DNA of 64,000 nt from PALSA-270 sp963770245 (GTDB lineage Bacteria; Acidobacteriota; Terriglobia; Terriglobales; Acidobacteriaceae), in contig CAVYOX010000012.1 of assembly GCA_963770245.1 (NCBI GenBank), positions 469,529 through 533,528 on the forward strand, read 5' to 3'. Positions 8,504-16,567 of this stretch are shown piece by piece. The translations under genes were made by a program, and so were the position numbers. How positions within the stretch are numbered: position 1 is the stretch's first letter; every line of letters starts with the position of its first letter. Under the pieces are notes generated by a model, which was not told the origin of the DNA, ran no database searches, and saw only the letters and a list, made by a program, of their open reading frames with translations.

Positions 8504-10852
8504 TCATTTGTAGAGCAGGTACTTTTCCCGCAACTGAAGAAATCTGTCGAGCGATTCCTGCCAGTCCTCGGCAATGCGCCGCGGATCCTCTCCCTGAACA
8601 ATCGCGTCATAGACGGACTGATTCAGCAGCAGCTCGATCATTCGCTCCATGTGGAACTGTTGCGGATAGAGCTGATGCAGGGCCGATGCCAGTTCGATCC
8701 CCAACTGGGGAGCATCGAAAGCATTGCGCCGAACGAGAGTGATACTGACTCCCTGGCACTTTTCGCCCTGATACGTGCTGGCCGTGGGCGTAAAGCGGAC
8801 CGGCACAAATCGCACCCCGGAGATTTCTCTCCCGTTCAGATGCGCCGCCAGTTCCCGGCCGTTGATCCAGGGAGCACCGACGAGCTCAAAGGGAGTGTCG
8901 GTTCCCCGCCCGACGGAAACGTTCGTACCCTCGACCAGCGCCACCCCAGGATAGAGCTCTGCCTCGACCAGACTGCGCAGATTGGGCGATGGACTCACCC
9001 ACTCGAGCCCTGTCGAGTCGTACCAGTCGCCGCGAATCCAGCCAGCCATGGGCACGACCGTCAGCCGGGCATTGAGGCTGCGCTCAGCATTGAACATCTG
9101 GGCCAGCTCTCCGATGGTCATGCCATGACGCACCGGAAGCGGAAAATAGTTCACGAAGCTTTCCCGTCCGGCATCAGGAATTGGCCCCTGCACCAGGGAG
9201 CCGGTGATCGGATTCGGCCGGTCGAGCACAATGATTTCGATGCCAGCCTGGGCGGCGGCTTCAAGAAAATAGCCCAGAGTGGTCTCGTAGGTGTAAAAAC
9301 GAGCGCCGGCGTCCTGAATGTCAATCACCACCGCGTCCAGCGTCTTCAGCACCTCGAGCGGCGGATGGCGGGCCGCCTGCGTGGCGCCATAGACGCTATA
9401 GATGGGAACGCTGGTCGCGGCATCTTTCGAGTTGCTGATGTCGGTAGTATCGAGCGTGCCGGTGACTCCGTGCTCGGGGCTGAAAATGGCCGCAAGCGAA
9501 ATGCCGGGAACTTGCGCCAACACATCGATGGTGCGCCGCCCCGCCGAATCCACGCCGGTTTGATTGGTCAGCACCCCGATCTTCTTCTTTTCCGTGGTCC
9601 CGCGAATAACATCGAAGTCATGGGCCTCGAGAACGTCGATCCCGGTCTCTACCGTTCCGTTGCGTGCGCTCAGCCGCCGGGCCGCGGTTTCCGGTTCGTT
9701 ATAGCCGGTAATGCTCTCCCAGCGCAGCGCTTCCTTCTCGTCGACCGTCAGGGGAAGCGCCGCCGCTACGGCGGTCGCAATCTTGGCTCGCACCGCCACC
9801 GCGCTGCCTTGGCCGCGGGGATGGACCGCGTTCGCCAGGATGATGATGAAGGTGTGAGTCGTCGGATCAATCCACAAGGAAGTTCCGGTGAAGCCGGTGT
9901 GGCCGAATGATCCGACCGGAAGCAGCGCGCCCCGGTTCGAGGAGAATGGCGAATCGATATCCCAGCCCAAGCCGTGGAGCACCGACGAAGTCGGGGGCTG
10001 CTGTGGCGTGGTCATCTTCTCGACCGCCAGCGCGGAAAGCACCGGACTGCCCGTGAGCACGGCCTGAGCAAACTTCGACAAATCGCCGGCGGTTGAGAAC
10101 AGACCGGCATGGCCGGCCACGCCACCCATGCGGCGCGCGGTGGGATCGTGCACCACGCCTCGCAGCATGTGATCGTGCTCGTCGTATTGCGTGGGGGCGA
10201 TCTTGCGCACCCAGGCGGGCGGAGGCAGGAAGCGGGTATGCGTCATTTTGAGCGGGCCAAAGATATGGGCCGCGCAGTACTGATCGAGAGAGGTTCCGGA
10301 AACCCGCTCGACCACCGCGCCCAGGGTGATGAAGTTCACATCGCTGTAAAGAAAGCGCGCCCCCGGTGGAAACACCGGCTTCGCTTCATAGGCCAGGCGG
10401 AGCGCGGCGTCACGGCCCGCCCATTCCTGTTTCAAATCCAAGTCGTCGGGTAGGCCCGAGTGGTGGGTCAGCAACTCGCGCAGGGTCATGTCTTCTTTGC
10501 CATTCTGCGCAAATTCGGGAATGTATTTCGCGACCGGATCATTCAGTCGCAGTTGCCCGCGCTCGACCAGCTGCATGATGGCGGTAGTCGTGGCCACCAC
10601 CTTGGTGAGCGAGGCCAGATCGAAAATGGTGTCGAGCGTCATGCGCTCGGGCCGGGGCTCGAGCGCCCGGTGTCCGAAGGCTTTGTCGTAGATCACGCTG
10701 CCATCATGCCAAACCAGCACCACCGCACCGGGAATCTGGCCATCCCGAATGGCTTCCTCGACCACTCCGTCGAGCACACTCAGCCGGTTCGAAGGAGCCC
10801 TCGGAGCACCCACGGCCGCGATAGCCGGCCGAGCACAGGCGCCGGCCACCAC
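8504..10852 (-). CDS. AmiE-like beta-lactamase-fold hydrolase fused to NamZ (DUF1343) exo-muramidase
   Basis: 782 residues, two enzymes in one chain. Residues about 22-385 are a beta-lactamase/AmiE-type serine hydrolase with the SxxK motif Ser81-Leu-Thr-Lys84 (FDLASLTKVVATTT), Tyr169-Ser-Asp and HTGFTGTSLWIDP. Residues about 405-782 are DUF1343, the family of Bacillus NamZ (exo-beta-N-acetylmuramidase), with IFSPEHGVTG, VIDIQDAGARFYTYE, LDRPNPITG and GTNVSVGRGTDTPF. In Bacillus, AmiE (MurNAc-L-Ala amidase) and NamZ are separate products of one muropeptide-recycling cluster; here they are joined. The frame upstream of GTG 10852 stays open and encodes a signal-peptide-like run (CLLLALVVAGAC), so the product is probably exported, but no standard start codon precedes that run. 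Enzyme activities are inferred from family. Confidence 0.88.
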   Translation of the reverse strand: MVAGACARPAIAAVGAPRAPSNRLSVLDGVVEEAIRDGQIPGAVVLVWHDGSVIYDKAFGHRALEPRPERMTLDTIFDLASLTKVVATTTAIMQLVERGQLRLNDPVAKYIPEFAQNGKEDMTLRELLTHHSGLPDDLDLKQEWAGRDAALRLAYEAKPVFPPGARFLYSDVNFITLGAVVERVSGTSLDQYCAAHIFGPLKMTHTRFLPPPAWVRKIAPTQYDEHDHMLRGVVHDPTARRMGGVAGHAGLFSTAGDLSKFAQAVLTGSPVLSALAVEKMTTPQQPPTSSVLHGLGWDIDSPFSSNRGALLPVGSFGHTGFTGTSLWIDPTTHTFIIILANAVHPRGQGSAVAVRAKIATAVAAALPLTVDEKEALRWESITGYNEPETAARRLSARNGTVETGIDVLEAHDFDVIRGTTEKKKIGVLTNQTGVDSAGRRTIDVLAQVPGISLAAIFSPEHGVTGTLDTTDISNSKDAATSVPIYSVYGATQAARHPPLEVLKTLDAVVIDIQDAGARFYTYETTLGYFLEAAAQAGIEIIVLDRPNPITGSLVQGPIPDAGRESFVNYFPLPVRHGMTIGELAQMFNAERSLNARLTVVPMAGWIRGDWYDSTGLEWVSPSPNLRSLVEAELYPGVALVEGTNVSVGRGTDTPFELVGAPWINGRELAAHLNGREISGVRFVPVRFTPTASTYQGEKCQGVSITLVRRNAFDAPQLGIELASALHQLYPQQFHMERMIELLLNQSVYDAIVQGEDPRRIAEDWQESLDRFLQLREKYLLYK

Positions 10853-10996
10853 CAGGGCAAGGAGGAGGCAGGACCGATAGGGCCAGCCCCACGAGTTGGG
10901 TTTGACGGCTTCGATGTTCTGACTCTACACACACGCTGTCCGGTCGCTCAAGGAACTCCCGTAAGGGGGGTGCCATTTTCGCCACAGGCGGCTGGC

Positions 10997-11025
10997 TTTA
11001 CCCCGCCCCTGAACTTTGCTATAAA
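10997..11025 (+). promoter_or_regulatory. Candidate sigma-70-type promoter for the AmiE-like/murQ genes
   Basis: TTTACC at 10997-11002 and TATAAA at 11020-11025 are separated by 17 bp. This matches four and five of six consensus bases and puts the transcription start about 20 bp before the GTG at 11050. It lies in the 197-bp gap between the divergent AmiE/NamZ fusion and AmiE-like genes, so both could be controlled from here. Sequence match only. Confidence 0.45.
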
Positions 11026-11049
11026 CCGGACATCGAGCCTAGGCCATCC

Positions 11050-12213
11050 GTGGATGAAAGCGCACTGTCGCTGAATACTCCCGCTCCCACTTCCGCCGCT
11101 TTTCCGGTGCCTGCGCATGCGCAGCAGGAAACCACCTTTGCGGAGGCTTTTGACGTGCTGCGCACAGCCATTCAGGAACACGCCTTCCCGGCGGCTTCGC
11201 TCGCCATCACCCAAGGTGGAAAACTAGTCGCATGGAAAGCCTTCGGCCACTTCACCTATGCCGCCGATTCCGCGGAGGCAACCCCGACCAGCATTTTCGA
11301 TTTGGCTTCCCTTTCGAAGGTCGCGGCAACCACCGCCATGGCCATGGTTCTGTTTGAACGCGGGCTGCTCGACCTCGAAGCTCCCGTGGCGGCGATCGTG
11401 CCCGAGTTTGCGCAGAACTCTCCCCGGCGCCGCGAAGTCACGGTACACATGCTGCTCGCCCACTCGTCCGGTTTGCCGGCCTACGAGAAGCTCTTTCTGC
11501 GCGCCCCCGCTCGGGAAGAACTTCTGGCCGCGGCCTTTGCAACTCCGCTCACCGCCGACCCCGGCACGCGGGCTGAGTATAGCGACATCGGCTTCATTGT
11601 CTTGGGGATCGCGCTTGAGCGTCTGGCGGACGAGACGCTCGACCGCTTCTGCCAGCGTGAGGTCTTCGGCCCGCTCGGCATGGCCACCTCGACGTTCAAT
11701 CCGCCCGCCTCCTGGCGCACCGGCATCCCCCCAACCGAAGATGACCACTCCTTCCGCCACCGAGTCATCCAGGGCGAGGTGCAGGATGAAAATGCCAGCG
11801 TGCTCGGCGGAGTCGCCGGACAAGCCGGCCTCTTTGGGGCCGCGCAGGATCTTGCCATCTACGCCAACGCCTTGCTCCAAGGGGGCCGCCCCCTGGTTCG
11901 TCCGGAAACCTTGGCGCTATTCACCCGCCGCGAGCGAACTCCGGCCGGCACATCCCGCGCCCTCGGATGGGACACGCCCTCATTCCCCTCGCAGTCCGGG
12001 AACTATTTTTCCTCCGACTCCTTCGGCCACCTCGGCTACACCGGAACCTCGCTGTGGATCGACCCGCAACGCCAGCTTTCGATCACCTTGCTGACCAATC
12101 GCACCTGGCCTGACTGCGGCAACCATGCGATCAAACAAGTGCGCCCAAGATTCCATGACGCGGTCATCCAGGCGTTCGAGCGCGCCGGCCAGGGGGGCAC
12201 GATTGAGGCCTAG
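11050..12213 (+). CDS. AmiE-like beta-lactamase-family serine hydrolase, probably cytosolic
   Basis: 387 residues. It is a clear paralogue of the N-terminal half of the neighbouring fusion: both share IFDLASL(S/T)KV, VPEFAQN-like and GYTGTSLWIDP segments. The active-site motif is Ser87-Leu-Ser-Lys90, with Tyr-Ser-Asp (EYSDIGF) further on. Unlike the fusion, its N-terminus (MDESALSLNTPAPTS) has no hydrophobic core, so a cytosolic location is likely, although AHAQQ at residues 22-26 resembles a cleavage site. The 3' end overlaps the murQ start by 11 bases, implying coupled translation. Inferred role: removing or trimming the peptide of imported muropeptides ahead of MurQ. An esterase or peptidase function cannot be excluded. 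Confidence 0.85.
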   Translation: MDESALSLNTPAPTSAAFPVPAHAQQETTFAEAFDVLRTAIQEHAFPAASLAITQGGKLVAWKAFGHFTYAADSAEATPTSIFDLASLSKVAATTAMAMVLFERGLLDLEAPVAAIVPEFAQNSPRRREVTVHMLLAHSSGLPAYEKLFLRAPAREELLAAAFATPLTADPGTRAEYSDIGFIVLGIALERLADETLDRFCQREVFGPLGMATSTFNPPASWRTGIPPTEDDHSFRHRVIQGEVQDENASVLGGVAGQAGLFGAAQDLAIYANALLQGGRPLVRPETLALFTRRERTPAGTSRALGWDTPSFPSQSGNYFSSDSFGHLGYTGTSLWIDPQRQLSITLLTNRTWPDCGNHAIKQVRPRFHDAVIQAFERAGQGGTIEA

Positions 12214-13129
12214 AAAGCCGCGCACCGACCTCGGACGCCTCTCGACCGAAAAGACGAACCCCGCCGCGGTCGATCTGGACCTGCAGTCCGCCCTCGCCAT
12301 CGCGCGCATTCTCAATCTCGAAGACGCGAAAGTCGCGCCCGCGGTCAAACGCGTTCTGCCGCAGATTGCGCGCGCCATCGACCGGATCGCCCAGGCCCTC
12401 GGTCGAGGCGGCCGCCTCCTCTATGTGGGCGCCGGCACGAGCGGCCGCATTGCCGCGCTGGATGCCGCGGAGTGTCCTCCGACCTTCAACCTCGATCCGA
12501 AAACGGTCCAGTACGTGATGGCAGGAGGCCCGAAAGCTCTGGACGTCGCGGTCGAAGCCGATGAAGACTCCCGCCCACTGGGCCGGCGGGAAATGGCCCA
12601 AAAAAAGCCGGGCAAGATGGACGTTGTGGTCGGAATCTCCGCCAGCGGACGAACGCCATTTACCGTCGCCGCCGTCGCCTATGCCCGCCGCCAGGGAGCG
12701 CAGACAGTCGCCATCACCTGCAATCCGAATTCGCCTCTCGAGAAAGCAGCCCATTTAGCGATCGTGGCCGAAGTCGGTCCCGAGGCGGTCTCAGGGTCCA
12801 CTCGCATGAAAGCCGGCACGGCGCAAAAAATGATCCTCAATATGCTCTCGACCGGCGCCATGACCCGCCTGGGATATGTCTACGGCAACCTGATGGTCAA
12901 CGTCCATCTCAAGAACGAAAAGCTCGCCGAGCGGGGTGTCAGCATTCTCGAGCGCGCCGCCAAGGTGAACCGCGAAGCGGCGAAGAAAGCGTTGAAGGCG
13001 GCCGGGAACAGCGTTCCGCTGGCGCTGGTCATGCTGCAGTCCGGCGCGCCCCGCGCCCAAGCCCGGCAGGCGCTCCAGGCCGTGCACGGCCACGTGCGGC
13101 ACGCCGCAGCCTGGTTGCGCAACCGCTAG
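12203..13129 (+). CDS. murQ: N-acetylmuramic acid 6-phosphate etherase
   Basis: 308 residues from TTG 12203, chosen because AGGGGGG lies just upstream (12191-12197) and because the protein then begins near STEKTNPAAVDLD, where known MurQ proteins begin. A longer frame from 12125 reads into shadow sequence. The SIS domain shows YVGAGTSGRIAALDAAECPPTF and ISASGRTPF, and the tail has EAVSGSTRMKAGTAQKM. MurQ cleaves the lactyl ether of MurNAc-6-phosphate to GlcNAc-6-phosphate and D-lactate, the committed step of amino-sugar recycling. It overlaps the AmiE-like gene and is followed by murA. AnmK, which makes its substrate, is encoded at 44652. Confidence 0.96.
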   Translation: MRPRKPRTDLGRLSTEKTNPAAVDLDLQSALAIARILNLEDAKVAPAVKRVLPQIARAIDRIAQALGRGGRLLYVGAGTSGRIAALDAAECPPTFNLDPKTVQYVMAGGPKALDVAVEADEDSRPLGRREMAQKKPGKMDVVVGISASGRTPFTVAAVAYARRQGAQTVAITCNPNSPLEKAAHLAIVAEVGPEAVSGSTRMKAGTAQKMILNMLSTGAMTRLGYVYGNLMVNVHLKNEKLAERGVSILERAAKVNREAAKKALKAAGNSVPLALVMLQSGAPRAQARQALQAVHGHVRHAAAWLRNR

Positions 13130-13282
13130 CGCCGTCTCCGGGTGGTTCCCCCAGACCGTGCCCTTCCGATTCGCATAATTCCATCGAGCGCCTAGCCCGG
13201 TTCCCGCTAGAATAGACGAACGCCACGGGGCAAATCCCGCAGGGCGTGCGGCTTTTCGAGACCGATCGGGAACGAGTTCGCT

Positions 13283-14584
13283 ATGGACAAACTGGTGATT
13301 CGCGGCGGCAACCCATTGCTCGGAACCGTGCGCGTCAGTGGCGCAAAGAATGCCGCACTGCCTGCCATGGCCGCGGCCCTGCTCACCGAAGAGCCGGTCA
13401 TCGTTGAAAACATCCCCCAAGTACGAGACATCGAGACCACCCGCAAGCTTTTGGCCGCCATGGGAGTGGAAGTCGAGCTCGGCTACGGCCGCGCCCAACA
13501 CCGCACCACGCTCTGCTGCCGTAATCTGGCGGCGCCCGAGGCCTCTTACGAACTGGTCAAGACCATGCGCGCGTCCACCTTGGTGTTAGGCCCGCTGGTG
13601 GCGCGTTGCGGACGCGCTCGCGTCTCTCTGCCGGGCGGCTGCGCCATTGGCGCCCGACCGATCGATCTGCACATTCACGGCCTCGAGCGCCTGGGGGCCA
13701 AGATCACGCAGGACCACGGCTACGTGGAGGCCACCGCCGACCGCCTAAAAGGCGCTGAGATTCTCTTCGACAAAATCACGGTCACGGGCACCGAAGACCT
13801 GCTGATGGCGGCGACTCTCGCCGAGGGCGAGACCGTCCTCGAGAATTGCGCCCGTGAGCCGGAAGTCGCCGACCTCGCCGATCTGCTGAACAAGATGGGG
13901 GCGCGCATTACGGGCGCCGGCACTGCGACCATCCGCGTTCAGGGCGTGAGCAAGCTCCACGGCGCCAAGCACCGCATTATTCCCGATCGCATCGAGGCCT
14001 CCACCTTCCTGATCGCGGGCGCGCTCACGGGCGGGGATATCATCATTGCCGGCTGCGATCCCAACCATCTCGGCACGCTTCTTGAAAAGCTGGACGAAGT
14101 CGGGGTGAAGACCAAGCGCACCGCCGAATCGGTCCGCGTAATGGGGGATGGTCCCTTCCGATCGGCCGACATTAACACCGAAGAATATCCCGGATTCCCC
14201 ACCGACGTGCAGGCGCAATATATGGCGCTCGCCACCCAAGCCGAAGGCACCTCGGTGATTACCGAGAATATTTTCGAGAACCGCTTTATGCACGCCCAGG
14301 AACTGGTCCGCATGGGCGCCAATATCAAGATCGAAGGCCGCCGGGCGATCGTCCGCGGCCGAACTCAGCTGAGCGCAGCCGCCGTTCTGGCCTCGGATCT
14401 GCGTGCCTCGGCGTCGCTAGTGCTCGCCGCTTTAGTCGCCGATGGCGAAACCATTATCGACCGCGTGTACCATATCGACCGCGGTTACGAGCACATCGAA
14501 GAGAAACTGCGCGGCGTGGGCGCGCAGATTCGCCGCATCGGCGACATGTTCCCCAAGGGACAAGGGGCTGGGAGTTCGGCGTAA
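13283..14584 (+). CDS. murA: UDP-N-acetylglucosamine 1-carboxyvinyltransferase
   Basis: 433 residues, the full length for MurA. It has an inside-out alpha/beta barrel with RVSGAKNAALP near the start (substrate-binding Lys-Asn) and the catalytic loop PGGCAIGARPIDLH, whose Cys120 is the residue alkylated by fosfomycin; this enzyme is therefore expected to be sensitive. Other family signatures are GTEDLLMAATLAEG and EIENIFENRFMH-like ENIFENRFMH. It commits UDP-GlcNAc to peptidoglycan synthesis in the cytosol. The gene begins 153 bp after murQ. A TAGAAT at 13208-13213 may be part of its own promoter, but the -35 is poor. Confidence 0.97.
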   Translation: MDKLVIRGGNPLLGTVRVSGAKNAALPAMAAALLTEEPVIVENIPQVRDIETTRKLLAAMGVEVELGYGRAQHRTTLCCRNLAAPEASYELVKTMRASTLVLGPLVARCGRARVSLPGGCAIGARPIDLHIHGLERLGAKITQDHGYVEATADRLKGAEILFDKITVTGTEDLLMAATLAEGETVLENCAREPEVADLADLLNKMGARITGAGTATIRVQGVSKLHGAKHRIIPDRIEASTFLIAGALTGGDIIIAGCDPNHLGTLLEKLDEVGVKTKRTAESVRVMGDGPFRSADINTEEYPGFPTDVQAQYMALATQAEGTSVITENIFENRFMHAQELVRMGANIKIEGRRAIVRGRTQLSAAAVLASDLRASASLVLAALVADGETIIDRVYHIDRGYEHIEEKLRGVGAQIRRIGDMFPKGQGAGSSA

Positions 14585-14587
14585 CGG

Positions 14588-15013
14588 CTAGTCGGGAATG
14601 TGGATGCTGCCGTCCTCCCCGATCGCAAACGATGGGTTCCAGGCGATCTCCCACGAAAACCCATCCGGATCAGAAAAATACGCCGAATAGCCGCCCCAAG
14701 AAGCTTCCTGGGCAGGCTTCAGAATCTTGGCGCCGGCGGCCGCAGCCTGGGCGAGGACCGAATCTACTTCTTCACGACTGCGGGTATTATAGGCGAGCGC
14801 CATTCCGCTGAAACCCTGGCCATCGGCAGCCCTATTGGCATCCTTCGCGAGCTCAAGCCGCGGGTATAAAGCGAGAGCCATGCCCCCGGCCTGGAAAAAT
14901 ACGATACCTTCAGCCTGGGCCATCGACCTCCGCCATCCCAGACGCTCATAGAATTCCCGGCTGCGTTTGAGGTCCGCCACGCCCAGCGTGACGATGCTCA
15001 CACGTTGTTCCAT
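14588..15013 (-). CDS. VOC-family (glyoxalase/dioxygenase-fold) protein
   Basis: 141 residues forming two beta-alpha-beta-beta-beta units. The N-terminal unit starts VSIVTLGVADLKRSREFYE and the C-terminal one ends AYFSDPDGFSWEIAWNPSF, both standard for the vicinal oxygen chelate fold. The metal-ligand pattern is partial, so whether it is an isomerase, a dioxygenase or a binding protein cannot be told. It converges on murA with three bases between the genes. The start at 15013 is preceded by GGAGAGAGGAA on the minus strand. Confidence 0.85.
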   Translation of the reverse strand: MEQRVSIVTLGVADLKRSREFYERLGWRRSMAQAEGIVFFQAGGMALALYPRLELAKDANRAADGQGFSGMALAYNTRSREEVDSVLAQAAAAGAKILKPAQEASWGGYSAYFSDPDGFSWEIAWNPSFAIGEDGSIHIPD

Positions 15014-15354
15014 CGTGTTCCTCTCTCCATGATTCCACCTGCAACTTGATCAAGATTCATCGTACACTCGCAGGTCGTCAGCCACGGTGGCTGGTGTCAC
15101 AGACCAGCGCTCGAGCCTGGAGGCCTCGTAGTTCTCTCGGAATCTGACGGGCATCGGAGGGCGGAAAGAGGGGCGTGACTTACTTCTCGCTGGTTTCTTT
15201 TGGGAATTTCGTCGAGCTAGTTCGAAGCGATCGAGAAAGCCTATGAGCGGCGGAGGGCCGAGGGAGCGGCGTGGTTGACGCCATGACCGAGTATTCCCCT
15301 ACGGTTGAAATCACAGTAGCCCTCTCTTGTCGCGAGCGGGCTGTTTTGAATTTC
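15014..15354. other. Intergenic region without a supported gene
   Basis: This stretch holds the control region of the minus-strand VOC gene at its left end. The remaining sequence has only short frames with no homology I recognise, and no repeat or terminator is apparent. Confidence 0.5.
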
Positions 15355-15549
15355 TTAACGTTCTCTCAGGTGCAGAACCACGGCGAATCCGGCGCCCAAC
15401 GCAATCGCGCCAAGCAAAAGGTACCAAAGAACCGGGAGCCCAACGAGGAAGATGGCTAGGCTTACAATCGTGAAAGCAACACCAGCGAATCCAGCACCGA
15501 CGTGGATTTTGTCTATTCTGAAGCCGGAATGGGGGAAGGCGTCTTTCAT
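15355..15549 (-). CDS. Small two-helix membrane protein, unknown function
   Basis: 64 residues from the ATG at 15549. It has a short polar N-terminus (MKDAFPHSGFRIDKIHVG), then two hydrophobic helices (GFAGVAFTIVSLAIFLVGL and LWYLLLGAIALGAGFAVVL) and a basic end (HLRER). The frame remains open upstream to 15777, but that extension looks like transposase debris rather than part of this protein. No strong ribosome site is visible. Small membrane hairpins of this kind are common in this phylum, but I do not know a function. Confidence 0.5.
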   Translation of the reverse strand: MKDAFPHSGFRIDKIHVGAGFAGVAFTIVSLAIFLVGLPVLWYLLLGAIALGAGFAVVLHLRER

Positions 15550-15582
15550 GCTGTCGGGTGAGCCTCTTTCGGCTCCAATCAT

Positions 15583-15681
15583 CCCACCGATTCCTCCAAA
15601 CTCCAAAATGTGATCTGTGAGTCCGGCTTCGATCGCAGGCGTCACGCGCAATGTCTGATGGACTCGGCAGAAATTGTCAGA
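15583..15681 (-). pseudogene. Transposase C-terminal fragment (IS remnant)
   Basis: The minus-strand translation reads NFCRVHQTLRVTPAIEAGL followed by TDHI. This closely resembles the C-terminal end of DDE transposases in which the phrase 'N-F-x-R-x-H-x-T-L-x-x-T-P-A-x-A-A-G' is typical. Nothing upstream restores a transposase domain, and the frame runs straight into the small membrane protein gene. I read this as a decayed insertion-sequence end; the family assignment is from memory of the motif. Confidence 0.5.
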
Positions 15682-15789
15682 AGATAAAAACAGCCCATTA
15701 CCCTCTTGTTCCCTTCCTTGACTTCCATTCTCCCGGAACCCGATAATAAAAAGTTCTGCACTCGTTGCCGAAGTCACAGGGAGCGTTTT

Positions 15790-16539
15790 GTGGCGTCAAC
15801 CGCTAGTTCTCGGGCTCCGACCGGGAGAGGTGTCGTGACCCCGCTGCGGGCGGGCCAGGGATATTCCTTCTGGCTGCGCCGCCTGCATTCGCTCAGTGGC
15901 ATCGTTCCGGTAGGCGCCTTCCTTTTCGAACACATTCTGATTTCAAACGCCACTACGATCAGCGGTCCGGCCGCCTATGCCCGTCAAGTGCGCTTCCTGG
16001 CAAACCTGCCGCTGGTTCCGCTGCTCGAGCTGTTTGGCATCTGGCTTCCCATCCTGTTCCACGGCTTGTATGGTTTCTACATCTGGTATCGCGGGGAAGC
16101 CAACGTCGGCGACTACCCGTGGACGGGAAACTGGATGTACGCCGCGCAACGCTGGACCGGGGGCATCGCCTTCGCCTACATCCTGTGGCACACCTGGACG
16201 ATGCGTTTCACTGGCATCGACCTGCACCAATACCCCGGCGCCTCGTTTGGCAAAGTGCAGGCGGAATTGAACTCACCGTTTTTGCTGGCCTTCTACGGGG
16301 TCGGCCTGGTGTGCGCGTCCTGGCATTTCGCCTACGGCATCTGGTTATTTGCCGCCAAGTGGGGCATCACGGCGGGGGAGAAGGCGCGGCAGAGATTTCT
16401 GGTCGTGTGCCTGGGATTTTTCGTGGTGCTGAGCGCCGTGGGCGTCGCCAGCCTCTATAGCCTGCGGGAGCGTTTCCCGCAGCAGCCCACCGATCCTGCC
16501 GGCTCCCACCTGGTGGAAGCCGGGCCGGGCTCGAGCTAG
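15790..16539 (+). CDS. sdhC: Succinate dehydrogenase cytochrome b subunit (type B, di-heme)
   Basis: 249 residues from GTG 15790, which has AGGGAG at 15778-15783. A longer frame from 15706 adds a non-conserved leader. Five membrane helices are visible. Four histidines at 48, 91, 134 and 179 sit at about 43-residue intervals inside helices (FEHIL, FHGLYG, WHTW, WHFAYG), the pattern of the two b-heme ligand pairs in Bacillus-type succinate:quinone oxidoreductases. The subunit anchors SdhAB and passes electrons to quinone. It is the first gene of sdhCAB, with sdhA starting 28 bp after its stop. Confidence 0.93.
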   Translation: MASTASSRAPTGRGVVTPLRAGQGYSFWLRRLHSLSGIVPVGAFLFEHILISNATTISGPAAYARQVRFLANLPLVPLLELFGIWLPILFHGLYGFYIWYRGEANVGDYPWTGNWMYAAQRWTGGIAFAYILWHTWTMRFTGIDLHQYPGASFGKVQAELNSPFLLAFYGVGLVCASWHFAYGIWLFAAKWGITAGEKARQRFLVVCLGFFVVLSAVGVASLYSLRERFPQQPTDPAGSHLVEAGPGSS

Positions 16540-16567
16540 CGCCAAGGAAAGCCGGTAGATTCAAAGC

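Noticed and set aside
8465..9910. 481-codon plus-strand frame opposite the NamZ fusion
   Set aside because: It mirrors the fusion gene; no recognisable protein features.
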